Source of the DNA: Pithys albifrons albifrons
Taxonomy: Eukaryota; Chordata; Aves; Passeriformes; Thamnophilidae
Assembly: GCF_047495875.1 (NCBI RefSeq)
Contig: NC_092474.1
Coordinates: forward strand, 3,365,001-3,429,000
Length of the DNA stretch: 64,000 nucleotides
Reading direction: 5' to 3'
A program made the position numbers and the translations under genes. Below the pieces are notes generated by a model, which had not been told where the DNA came from, ran no database searches, and was given only the letters and a program-made list of their open reading frames with translations. How positions within the stretch are numbered: position 1 is the stretch's first letter; each line of letters starts with the position of its first letter. Positions 26,873 through 40,100 of this stretch are shown in pieces.

Positions 26873-29800
26873 TCTGGGCCCTGGCAGATTCTCCTCAGGA
26901 GTTCCTGCCCTCTTTTCGCTGTAGGAAACTGCATTTTTGAAAAGAAGGACAACAGGGAGTCTCTCTAACTTGGAGCTTGCGGAGGTTTTAGAGAGATTCT
27001 TCTCCAGTCTCAGAGCTCAGAATAAGAAGGCTTGTCCATATCTTTGAAGCCTCTATTATGTTGTACTTTGAGCAGTCCAGTATACTTGTGAAGTCTTTCT
27101 TACTGGTAATTTAGATATTATTCTGGGCACTCCAGTGGTGTCAGTATGGATTTTGATCTACTTTGTGTCTATACAGTCTCTTCTTTTGCAATTAGAAAAT
27201 GGTGGGGATTTTTACCAAAAGCAAAAAATAGGATCAGGTTAATAGTTCTGTTACACATACCTGTAGTACAATGATGTTTTTCTCCCTGGCCTGGGCCTGA
27301 GGACATCCAGGTGGGTGAGGAATAACCTCTTCAGACCTCCTTCAGCACTGGCAGATCAGATATGATCTTCTTTTCCATGAAATAGCTACAATATTGGGAT
27401 TGCAAAGAAAGGTCATCTCAGCTGTCTGAATCATTGTATATTCTAGTTCTTGCTACAGTTTATTTAATTCATCTGCAAAAAAAAAAATCCATTTTTTATC
27501 ACCTCCAGCCTTTCCCAGTCTGGACTTTTCCTTATTTCTTATATCTGTTCAAATTAATAAGTGTGGAATTTGCCTTAAATGCCATAACATTAAAAAAATA
27601 TATTAAACCCTGCTGAATTGCACATTATTTTTAATTCTCTTGCTTTCACAGAGATCTCTAGCCTGGGAACCTGTGAATAATATGGGTAATTCATTCTTCA
27701 CACTGTCCAAGAGCTATGGATTTAATCCTGTATGTGGCAAATTTGACAAATTAACAGGTTGTTCAGTTTTGTTCTGGCTGCTGCTGGTGGGAAGTAAATA
27801 GAGATGGAAAATCCACCCATCTCACCAGGAGCTGGCTCCAACCTTGGACAAGATGCAGGAACCACAGAAGTGGAGGATGGTGACTGCTGCAGGGAAAGCT
27901 GGAAAGCAGGTTTTGTTGTGCACAAATTTCTACACGAAGGTGGACCTCAGCTCTCCTGCAAATGCATAATGAGCAGTGTGTACAGAATGAATGCAATGCC
28001 CTAAGCACCCACAGCTTTATCCACGTGTCTGTTCTGCTGAGGTCATGCAAAGAGGTGATGGATTCATATTAACAAGGTCTGGTTGGTAATGAGACTTTCT
28101 CCCAAAATATTGGGCTGAACACAGACTACAATAGACCACAGGGCACTATGTGACAACAGAAGTTCCCCAAGCAAGTGTATATTCATACACCACATTTTAG
28201 CAAAAAGTAATTATTGAATTTCCTCTGCAGAACATCTATGTGACAAATAATTTCAGTTCTTTAGTTACTCACTTTAAAGAAGCTACATCAATAATTACTG
28301 ATTTACTGACAGCAATTTAGTTGGTCTAAGAACCCAAGATTAATAGCACGGGTTTGGGCTTGTTCTCTGAAATAATAGCTTAGGTGCCATTTCTAAACAT
28401 TATATATCTTTATCTTGGACTCTGATTACTGTCAGCCCATCCTGACCAAAGGAGCTATGAACATGTAGCTAAAATGGAGATTTCTTTCATCTCACTAAAT
28501 CTCTTTTCTTTAGTGCCTGTTTTTGCAATAGTCAGGGTTCTAGCGAGGCAATCTTAATTTATTAGTTTAATCTGGGAAATTAGTTGCTGTAGGTTTTGGT
28601 TATACAGATCAATGGACAATAAAAAACATTTTGACTTGAGTGAGATTTCTTTTCCTTTTTGCAAGGATGCAGAGAGAATACTTAAAACATTTTGACTATT
28701 ATTGTTTTAGAGGCTGTAATTCAAATACAAGGTCATACAAAAGAAATATTGCACTTCAATCTCTGATAGAGGCAAGTTTGCTGTTGCTCAGCTATAGCTG
28801 CCTGCAACTGTGCAAAGGTATAATACATTCCAAGTTTAAACAGCTGTTATGTAAGGAGGGACATCCCCACCCCTACCCTCAGTATTATTATAAATTGTGT
28901 TTTAAAGAAAGAAAAAAAGGAAACATTTCCGAAAGCTTCTAGCTGACTTAGGAATTTAAGTTTCATCATTAGTGACATGGGGCCAAAACCACATAGCTAT
29001 ACCTTCAAAAGCATTTTTGGAAAGGAATTGGACTATAGTTGCCATTTGAACATTTTGCTAGGTCTCCATTTGCATTTGAGGAGTTAAGTATGTTTTAATG
29101 TCTGTGCCTATGTGATTTAGGCTTTAAGACCTGTTCAATGTCTTTTATTCCTTGGGCTTCCAGCTGCCTAGTGACTTATGAAAGCAGGATTTAGCTGTTC
29201 AAATCCTTTAGACCTTGTGGTGCTTAGTGCAATGGCATGAAAAAAAATGGAACCTGGCTGCTTAAAGATAGAGCTTGAGGACTCAGCAGGATTTTATAAA
29301 ATGCCTGCCTAGGTGTGCATTGGATTCAGTTGAAGCCAAAGCCACAGAAGTGCCCGTGGTGTTTATTGAATAGTGTCCAATTAGTGTATGGAGAGAGGGA
29401 TCAAACACCTTTTATCTTGGTGCAAATGAAGAATGAGTCTCTGCTTGTACATTGTGCTTAAACGGGCAAAAATAATCAGGCCAAGGAGATCCTGCTCTGC
29501 CTGTGGTGTGTGACAGCTCCTGTGCCCTGAGGCTGCCCAGGGCCACCTCCTGACAATGCCACCCATCTGTGTCTCAGCCAAAGCACGAGAGAGAAGCTCT
29601 TAATGCTCTTGCTAAGCACAGCTTTGAGCAGGTTCCAGTCCTGGAGAGCAGACAGGTGCATCCCACACCTGCAGCCCTGACTGCCCTGCTCTCAGCACTT
29701 CAGAGAGTCAAAGCCAGAATACACTTTCATTCAGTGTTGGGGATAGTCTTGGTGGCTCGTGCCTGCCTGGAGAAGGGTCTCAAGCCAAAATATCAGGAGG

Positions 29801-30788
29801 TGTGGGAGCTGCTTGGTCTATGCCCCAAGAGAAAACCAGATTTTAGATTGTTCTTTTAACATTTGGCTGTTTGCAGAGTTCTGCTTTTATTCTAAAAGGT
29901 TTTGTGGGATTGAGAGGGACCTTCATCTGGCCTTTGAACTCTAGGTTGCATCTCAGTGTATTCATCTTTGGAGCATGGCACAGTCTTTAGTTCCCTTCAC
30001 CCTTTATTTGTTTAGAATAGGGATGAAAAACAGAATCTCCAGTACTACTCTGACACTGGACTGCTGTGTAACTTGTGTGTTTTGGTTGTTCTGTTTTAAT
30101 TTAAAGTATTCTGTCTGAAACATAATTTTCTTCATGATAAAATGTGAAGGAGAGGTTGCACTTCAGAGACACATACCTGGCTATAAAACATTCTTTTTTT
30201 CACCTTAGTGTTTCTTGGTCTCCTGGTAATGTCCCTAATGTATTCACTGGAGATGCAATGGATCAGCAAGGCACAGAACTGGAATAAGATTCACACCAGG
30301 AGATGTGAAAACACAGCACTGAGACAGAGAACAGATTTATTTTTGTGTATGGAATAGAAACAAGCTGAACATACATTATCTGATTTTGCTTTTCACAAAT
30401 ATTTCATTTGCCTCTTCCTACATTTCCATTCAGAAATTGCATTTCTGTACAAAGATTTTGTATTTTTTTTCTTTTTGGAAATGAAATTGCATATACTATA
30501 AACTGTTGTCTTAAAGAGTAATGACTTGCTCAGGATCCTTGCTGGTGCTCACTGAACCACAAACATATCCTGAGGTGAACAATGGGAACCAGAGATTATC
30601 ACATTATTTACTTGAATTCAATGGGAAATTTTGACTGAAGGGAGTCTGTGTTTATGTTGATTCCCCAAGAAATCTGTTTGACCTATTGTTTCAATATTGC
30701 TTTTTTTCACCAGAGTCCCAGTTTGATGCACATATTTCCAGTATTCATTGTGTGTTCTATCAAATGAGGAAAAAGACCCAATAGGTGA

Positions 30789-31121
30789 CTAAACATTTTC
30801 TATCTGGCACCACATGGAATCCATTGTAATATTCCATTTTTGTAAGTCTTCAATATTTTGGCAGTTAATCATACAACTAAAACTGATGTGGGAGTGGCAA
30901 ACTGTGAATGTTTGTAACAACATTTTAGCAGTCTGAAGACCAGTAGTTGCTGTAAAGGAATTAATAAAAGTCAATGACTCAGCCAGTTCCAGAGTAAGAC
31001 ATGACATAAATCCTAAAAGTAATGGGAAGTCTTGCAACAAATCGACCCCATTAGATTTCAGGTTGGAGGGTTTGTCTACTAAAATGGGATTGTGCTCAGC
31101 TATTTGGATTATTTGAAGCAT
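30789..31121 (-). other. Unexplained 110-codon ORF
   Basis: The minus strand is open for 110 codons from an ATG. The conceptual product mixes short hydrophobic stretches (FPLLLGFMSCL) with several cysteines and two tryptophans, more protein-like than most ORFs in this window. I do not recognise it. No flanking splice pattern, terminal repeat or second exon supports it. It could be a decayed retroelement fragment or chance. Confidence 0.15.
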
Positions 31122-34100
31122 ATTATTAATAATAATATTATTATCTTTGAATGATGTCCACGATTACATTTGTTCAAAATGCCTGTAGTCTTTTTGAGAG
31201 AATAATATTTCAGTCCTGAAATCTCCCATCCTGTAAACTGCCAGTCAAATTCTCACAACCTTATGACAACCTGTTTTCCTCTGCTTCACCTTCCTCTGTT
31301 TAACTGGAAGATAAGTGATAAAAGGAAATTAAAAGCCATGCAAGATAACAATTCTAGCCAAGTTTTAGGAGGATACAAAAACCTCAGCATGCCCATGAGA
31401 TTATTATCATCAGAACTGGATCAAACCAGGTCCAGCCACATTGAACCAACTGCATCAAAGCAGATAAAAGCCCAGTTTTATACCCTATTCCTATTAAATG
31501 TGAAAACAGCTTTGCAATATGCATGCCAGGTGTTGTTGACTAATACCTGGCATCTCAAGCTTAGTTATTTCTCACCACCCTTTGGGCCACCTGCCCTGTC
31601 TACTCAAGGTCTGACTTACCTGAAAGGTGTAGTAGCAGCAAGGGAGGGACCAAGGAGGGACCTTCCTCTGAAAATGTTGGGTTCCTTCACAAAAAAGTGC
31701 AGCTCTGCCATTGTGTCACTCTGGCACAAACACTGCCCAGGCCACCCAATTGTGCTGGTTAAGGTTGTTCTCTGATTGCTGGTCCTCCTAAAGCTCATTT
31801 CTTTGAAAAAGTCACAAAGGTCAAAGTACTTTTGTGGGCATCCTGACATCTGAAAGCAGGATTGATCTGGATTTGCAGTTTGTAGCTAAGTTGAAGGAAA
31901 AAAAAGTCTGATTTTGGAGCCAAAATAGCTCAGATTTTCAAATCTATGAAGTTTAAAGGTATGTATACATATTTATACATATATATATGTGCATACAGAG
32001 ATCTCTAAAGAGTAGCAGACTTACAATTTGACTTATAGCTGGGAAACAGGAGTTCAGCTGAAATAGTCAACTAAGGTTAAATTAACTCAATAAAAAATGG
32101 AAGTTCTAACTCAAAAAATCCAGCATCTTTTAGCAGAAGTCAAGTGATTTTCTCATTTATCTGCCTAACTTCTATCAAGTTCATTACTCTTTCTTGATTA
32201 AATCTTTTCTAATGATTTCTGCCTGAATGAGAAGCAGAGAAATGGTAGTCACAAATCACTCCTCAGACAGACTGTGACAGCAACGTATATGACTCATTTA
32301 TGTTCAGCTGGATGTAAATCTTTAATTCTTCCTCTTAACTGTAAGGAAAAGGGTTCCACCAGCAACAAATATCCCAAGGGTGTAAATTCTAAGGGAAACT
32401 TCTATAGTGTTATAATAGGCAGTAATTAGAAAATTAGAAAAAATGGTGCAAGTTTATCAGGAATAAATGTCATAGTGAAAAAAGGGAGCCAGCATATTAA
32501 TGCTAAACATTTAAGTTATTACAGTCCATTTATCTCATATAATTTATTTAGCTGGAGGAGAACAAGAGGCAACTTTTGCCTCTTAGGTATATTTCTACAA
32601 TTGGAGTGGATAAACAGTTTGGTCTGTGATTTGGAGCACTCGAAAATGAGTGACAGGCACCTCTGGGCTTGGGTAGAGTGACTTGTATGGGAAGAGTATC
32701 CTAGTCAAGACCAAGAGCTACAGAAGCTTTTTGATGCAATCAAAGCTTCCAGTGAAAGTTACAGGCAAATTTTCAGTTTATCCAAGGGATAAATTTAGAT
32801 TCTGCCCTCCATACTGGCGTGGAGCTCATGCCTGTACCCAGCACTGCCCTTTGCTTGGCTTTGCAGGGACAGGATCTTCCAGACAGGCCTGGGAGAATCT
32901 CACTGCAGTGGGAACCAGAACGTTTCTTGCTCTGGAATGGACAGGTCTTTGTTTTGTGTTGTGTTGGCATCTTTATTTAGATTTAAACATGGGTTAGAAA
33001 ACAGAGGTGGACTCCAAGGATGTTCTTTTCCCCAGGCAGCAGTTTCTGGGAGAGACAGAAGGGCTGCAGCCTCTCAGCTCCTTGGGTAAGTCTGTGCTTA
33101 CAGAAAACTGAACATGTCCCAGGTGCACAACAGCACCTTCCCTCAGTTTGGCCTTACAGACAGAAGGGAGAGAAAAAATATCCTTTTCCCCCTCCACCAC
33201 CTTTCATTTGTTATTTGTCTCTTTCATCTACTTTTTCTCATAAGGCTGATTGTAAATGTCTCATTTTCTGACAGAGAACTGAGCTGCTCTGAGCAAGATA
33301 ACAAACATGTGCTTTTTCTCCCACTTTCCTTATATAAAATAACATTTCTTATTCTATTTGCTTTGCTGTCAGCTCTTATCTGTAATTTGGATCATAGACC
33401 AGGACTGTCTTGTTCCAGGAATGCTGAACAATATAATGACTGGCAAATTGTGAGGATATTTTTCTTTTTTTAGTTTTTTTCTGTCGTTCTAAATTTTTTG
33501 ATGTTTCAAAATAGATCTAGTAACTATTCATACCCCGTAGAAAAAGCAAAAATAAAAGCCTTTTATCCTCTCCATTTCTGGATGCTATGTTGGCTTGTTT
33601 TCAAGTGTTGTCTTTCCCTTCTTTATTGAAAATTAGAGGTGGGTTTCTCAGTGATGCTAATGTAAGTCAAGGTCTGATCCAAAAATTTCAGTCATCTTCC
33701 ACTGGTGCTGAGTACAACTGGGAATCTTATTGTATAGTGAGAGAATCAGCTCCTTGGACAGGATTACTGGCTTAGGCTCTGCTTAAGAACAACTTCCAAA
33801 AGAAGATGCTCAACTGTTCCTTCAAGACTGATATTAGCAGTTCTGAAAGGAACTGCACACAGAGCTGCTCTGCATAAGAAGTACCAAGGAAAGGGGGAGA
33901 AAAAAGCCCCAGATATTAAGTAGGAAAACCAAACTCTAGGATGTCTATCTATATACTAAATATCTGTTCTCCACTTTTCAGAGGACTGAACTCCCAATTT
34001 ACTTTCCAGGGCAGCATTTTCGTCTTTGCTTTCCACTTTTCTTGTTTTCTTTTGCACAGCTGTCTACAGGAGTGTGTGTTAAAGCACCAGACTCAGGCAC

Positions 34101-37100
34101 AGAACTCTAAATCCAGGGCCAGGGGATTCAGCTTCAGTCATGGACATTCACAGGTTATCCATCTCTTTATTTCAAACGATATCATGAGCATGATGGGTGA
34201 GCAAAAGTCTTTGTGCTGTTGCTCTGGATTCCAGTCACCATCTCCACTTGTTGTGGCCCTGTGAACATTCCTTTAGACTATATACTCTTTGGGAATACCC
34301 CAAAATTTGAGTACATACAGCCACTAATACCAGGGATTTCTGGGATTTTTAGACACCTCCATTGTATAGATCCTTGTGATTAATAAACACGGGGTATAGA
34401 GCCACTCCCAGAAACTCCTCTTACTAATCATGGTGCCAGCACTGGGACCAGCAAGCAAAATCAGGGAGAGCTGTAACACAAAGGAGAGCTTTTCCTGCTC
34501 ATTGGTCACAGAATTTGTGTGCTGCCTTTCTCCATCCCTCCCACTGACCAGCCAGCAGAGCAGCTCTCGCTGTGTGTTTATGCAGCCTTGTTTCCTGCTA
34601 GCCCCTAAACGCTGCTGTCATCAAGGGTATTATTTGTATACATAATAGCAACAATGAATAGCAAGGAAGCAGAGTAAATACTGCACACGAACTGCTCCAG
34701 GGAATACTTTTCACAGATTAGGGCAGTTTACTGCTCTGTCATTAAATCTTCTGGTATGTCTCCCATTGCTAAAGAGAAGTGAATGAATTTTTGACTGAGG
34801 TGCGTTGGGGTTTCCTGCATTCATCATCCGGTAGAACCATCAAGGCATTCCTGTCATGCTTATTATTGTGGTGCTTGGCTCCTAGAACAGTGAAACTCAA
34901 TTCCTTATTGACTGAGGCCCCTGGAGGACTAACAGGAGACCAGGAAAACCGGGGCCTCTGGTACCAGCAGGAGGCATCAAGGGCAACCAGTGGTAGGAGG
35001 TGCTGGCTTGGGGCAAGTTGCTAACTAAAAGCTGCTTTTCTGGTACCTTATGTAAGGCATAACCCTCAGTAAGGACCTCTTTAAAAATTTCTCTTGAATG
35101 CAAACGAAATTATTAATAAGAAAATCAATTTTAGGTGCTGCTTCCAGTTTGGTTTCCATGGAGACTGCTGACCCTCCATTGGCACAAGGCAGGCACGGGG
35201 AGCAGCCCCTGCCTGGGCACAGGCTGTGACTGGGATGGAGCTGCAGCAAATTCCAGCTGTGTGTATCTGAGGCAGGGTTTATCCAGATGTTGTGAATCTC
35301 AGCATCAGTGGTTTTCAGATAAACCCTTTCTTGCTGCACCCTTGCAGACAGAGCAGAGACATTAAGCTGGAGATCAGTGACAAGAAACATTCGAGCAGAG
35401 CCTGCCCTGAGTCAAGAGTGTAACACAGGGCCTGGACAAGGCCACGTTCCCACAGGACACTGCTGGGGTTTGAGTGTAATGGGTGAAATAACCTTTGTAA
35501 TGGGAATCTATTCCTCTCTTGCCTGTACCTCTTCATGGTGCTGAGGTGGCAGAGAACTGTGCCCAGTGACTGGGCTACCTGTGCTCCTGCCTAAACAAGG
35601 CTTCAGAAACTTCAGGAAATAATAATTCCTGCACGATTACTTACTGTTAGAGAAGCAGTTCTAATAAATTCAAACCAGCCACCTCTTTGTTCTTGCCCTT
35701 GATCTATCTGTATGGTAAAAATGCCTTCCACACAAACTGGCATCTTAAGAGCCCCAACACCCATCACTTGCCAAGTTCAAACTGTAAAAACAAACAAGGC
35801 AGCGAGAGGCAGTGCTCAGCCAGCAGCTGCCATGCCAGACACCAAACCAGCCCAGAAGGAAGCAGGAGGGCCAGAACACAGCCAGAAAGCAGAAGGGAGG
35901 TCAGGACCCGAGTCAGAGCCCTCAGCAGGGCTGCAGTCGGGTATGAGCTGCTGTAAAGTCAGCCAGAGCCCAGCCCTCAGGTGGCACCAGCCCCATAACT
36001 TAATCGGTGCCAATTCACAGCACTTCAGGATCTACTTCACAGAGAGTCTGGGCTTATGGAGAGGATGTTTACAGAAAGCTCCTGGCCAGGGCTGGATTTC
36101 TGTAAATGAATGTTTACAAATAAGCCACTTACCACCTGGGCTTTGTAGATAGCCACAAATTTCTGTTTATCACGGAACCTCATTCTCCACAGTCAGACAC
36201 AGCAACATCAGGTGCCAATGTTAAAGGGAAAATGGAAAATGTAGGCATGGCAGAAAGGGACATTTGCAGTATCTGATGTAAGTTCTGACAAGACCAAGGC
36301 TGAGGAGTTAAATGAGCTGAATAGGTATTTATGGGAAGGGAGGTAACCAGCTTGAAAGAATGAAGAAGGAAACAAGACACATGAACACATTTGATTACCA
36401 CAAATAGAGACCAACTGCCTCACACATCCCAGAAAAATACAGTTTGATTTGCAATTAATTTCATTATATAAACCCCACCATATGTAGGAAGAAAAAGCAG
36501 AAGTGGAGGTGACATAACCCCTTCCCTGTGCTGGTTCCAAAATTAATAGTGAAGAAGCTCAGTAGCTGTAGACCACATAGGAGGCAATTGCCTGTTTTTG
36601 TGACATCTGCTCTAGTTTCACTTGAATAGATAATGCCAGATACGTAAAACAGAAGAGTTTGGGCAATGACTACACAAGTGACAAAAAAATAAAATGGTTC
36701 TTAAAGGCTGTGGGAGGCACCTAGTGGTAGTGATGCACTTTAAGAATGGTAGTTGCCAAACAGATGAGATGACTGGAATTCATTGGTTTTAAATGTGCTT
36801 ATTTTTAAGTGTCATGAACTAAATATAACTGAAAATGCACAAAGTATTTAAAAATGTTTGCAATTAATGGTCAGATTATAAATTTAGGTTTCAAAATACT
36901 AAAATCCAGGATGCTGTCTATTGATGCAATTCAAACAAGGGGTCACAGCTCTGGGCCATCTCTGCTGCTGGGCAGAGGGAACAGTTGCAATTTGGCAGCT
37001 GCCATAGGAATGGTGCTTATCTTAGAGGCAGAGAGGTGCTGGCTGTACAGAAGATGTGTTGTTATACTTTAATATCACTGTTATCATTAATGAGAATTTT

Positions 37101-40100
37101 ATTGTTTTCTGGCAGGAATATCACGAAGGAGTATGAGGGGTCTTGGCTATGACAGCAAGTGACCAACTCTGCCGTGGTTTTGGGGAATTGCTTATTTATC
37201 AGAAGAGTAAATATTGCTCCTCTTGGCACTCCCTTCACCCCTGTCCCTCCCAGGCAGGTAGCTCTGTTCCTCTGAAAATGGGGGTTAATGTGCACTCTGA
37301 CCCATCAACACATCCTGTGTGCCCTGTCCCTTCTGCACAGATGTTTCTTGACTGAAATCGGATATTTTTGGCCAGGATCCTGCTGTGCTGGCAACTGAGG
37401 GAGCTTGAAGATGTGTCTATGCAGTGTGTCCTTTGTACATCACTTTCATAGAACAAAATGAGTTGCTGTCTCTGGCCCTTGGCCCAAGCAAACAATAAAG
37501 CTGCAGCCTGTCTTTGGACTGCTCATTTTCCATGGCAGTTTCTGGAGCTGATTTTTTCTTGTTTGTTTTGGTGGGGAGGGGTTGTCTTCTTTTGGTGTTG
37601 GGTGGATTTTTTTTTCCTTTAAATTGCATCTCTAAGTTCTTACTTTCTAATTGGGAAAGTGCAGTGTTTCACAAATTATAGCACCCAGAAAGAAAGCAGA
37701 GCTTAGCTCTTTTTTGAGCTTCCCAATGTGCATTTCTTGTGATGCCATTACTGAAGTTGAAAAAATAGGTCTATTAAATGAAAAGCTTTGATATGGAGCA
37801 AGAAGATTATCTGATATTTCTTTCCTTGTTAAATTATTGTACTGATGCACAGCCAGAAGGGACTATTTTTCTCGCAGAAAGAACATAGGACCAAACATTT
37901 TCTTAATGGGAAGATGTTATTAAAAGTAGCTCTACAAAATGTTTGTCATTATGAGTTGTGGTTAATGTAAGAGCTACAGGAGAAAGACAGGCTTGTATTT
38001 CAGGGAGTTTGCAGACACACAGGAGCTCTGCAGAAGGATTTAGGTGGTTGAAGGAAGAGAACAGCAGAGTGGGTATAGGGAAATGAGACAACCTAAAACT
38101 GCTCTGCTGGGAATGACCCTGAGCAAATTAGCCATTGGTCAGGGAGGGCGTTTGGCAAAGACACATTGAACAGCTCTTAGAAGTCCCTTATGACTCAATT
38201 TTTCTGTCATGTGTCAGCACCTGGTGAAGATGCTGATGTCAGTGGTACATTTAGTACTGTAATCATCCCTGACAAGATGAAATATGGCCTCCAAATTCCA
38301 AGAACATATGGGATTATTGAGAAAGAAAATTGTGTGAACAAGGGCAATTACAGCAATAACTATCCGTGACATACTACATGGAGCCATCCAAGCATAACAT
38401 AGATAGACTGAAAACATTTTTAAAGGCAAACATGATGTAAACCAGCACCAAAATTATCTAATTCATTATTCTGTCATGAATGATAAATGTTAATAACCTC
38501 TGTGTTTCACAGAATAGCAAGAAAGCATTCTTTTATGTATGCCTTGCTACATGATTTGAAGGGATACAAAGGGAAGAAGGTTTATTTGTAATAAGTATTG
38601 AAAGAGCATGAAGAACCTTCATCTGAATGCCAGTCTTTAATTTTTCAGGATATAATTGCTCTAGTTATTTTTCATTACACACCCCAGCACATCTACACAC
38701 CTATGCAACACTGAGGAGCCAGCTGGCAGCCTATTAATCATCATGGAATCAGCCTTAACCTTGGAAACCTCAGCTACAGGACCACATCCCTCTGATGGAG
38801 CTGTTTGATCACTGAGATGGAACATTTTTGGATTTACATTATCATTTTCAGATAAAAGTGTAGTAGTGTCAAAGTTTTCATACAAGATGTCTTGTCACTA
38901 GAGCCAAAACTTGAGTCCCTGAGCCACTCAGGCAGGGCCTGACCCTGTGCTGGGTTTCTGCACTGGCTGTACTGAATTCCAGCAGCTCTTTCTGCTGGTA
39001 AAGCTCAGCATATTTATTCTGGGGGTATAAAAGTATTGCCTGCACATTACCTGGACACTCCTGACACACACAGCAGAACTTTCACGTGAGTCAAGCCCTG
39101 CTTGTCTAATTGCAACTGAGAGGGAACCATAATTGTTATGCTGTTGTTTAAAATCCATGTCAGAAGAATAATTTTAATAAATACAAAGCTCTTTTAGGAA
39201 ATTAAGACTTCTTATTTATTTGAGGGGGAAAAAACAACAAAACTAAATTATTTTACTACTTACTGGCAAAGTCAGTCTTGCTACATTACCTATGTTTAAA
39301 ACTCACATCTCATTCAATTAAGATTTCATACCATTGACAAAATGATGCCGTCCTGAAAAAAATATTGCAATAGCTGCTATATACAAGCCCATAAATAAAC
39401 TGCATGGTTTTCAAGCTTCAAAAGACTGAGGACAGGAAGAGATTGTTTAAAGATTCATTTGAACACTCCTTATTCAGTACATTTGCTTCACTCAGTACCA
39501 ACAAAAACACATCGAGTCAAACGAAAAGGATGGACTTAGATGGCAACGAAACAGGTTTGTACTTTGTGGGTTTTTTACTAGGTTATCAAAAACAGGAGAA
39601 ACCCCATTCCCAGTGCAGTATTATAAATACAGTGCTCCTGCTCCAAACCTCATGTGACATGAACAGCAAGATAAACTGCTTCATCTCAGGCCACCTTCAA
39701 CAGTTAAAGCACAGGCTGCAGGTTATCCACAGTGGATCTCAGGAGACAGAGGGTAATAAATGCTCCCTCGACACATAATACATCTATGTCACACTCAGAA
39801 GTGTAAAACCAAATACATTTTCATGCTCATCTAATTTTAGGTGAGCAATTTTAAATTAGGGTTTACCTGGATGAAATCTGATTTAGCCCTCTATGCTATT
39901 GTCATTTTGTCCTGTGTGTCACACGTGTTTTCAAGTGGACCTTGGGCAGTGACAGAGGTGACCGATGGACATCAACACAGGAGGAAATGCAGGCAAAGAA
40001 ATTGTGTAGAGAGGAATATTCTTGAAATTACAATTTTTAAAAATAACTTTTATATGTTGTCTGGCTCATTCACAGAACTGCTTGTGCTGTTATGCAGTGG

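Larger units (their letters stand above)
18362..30788. other. Intergenic DNA
   Basis: No supported gene. It includes the G-quadruplex motif (22.17 kb), the homeodomain-site cluster (24.64 kb), the inverted repeat (26.8 kb) and a GAAAAGGG direct repeat near 22816-22838. Confidence 0.72.

Noticed and set aside
35712..36152. 146-codon plus-strand ORF with a glutamate/serine/proline-rich stretch
   Set aside because: It lies in a more GC-rich patch, lacks a domain or splice support, and is overlapped by other ORFs of similar quality.
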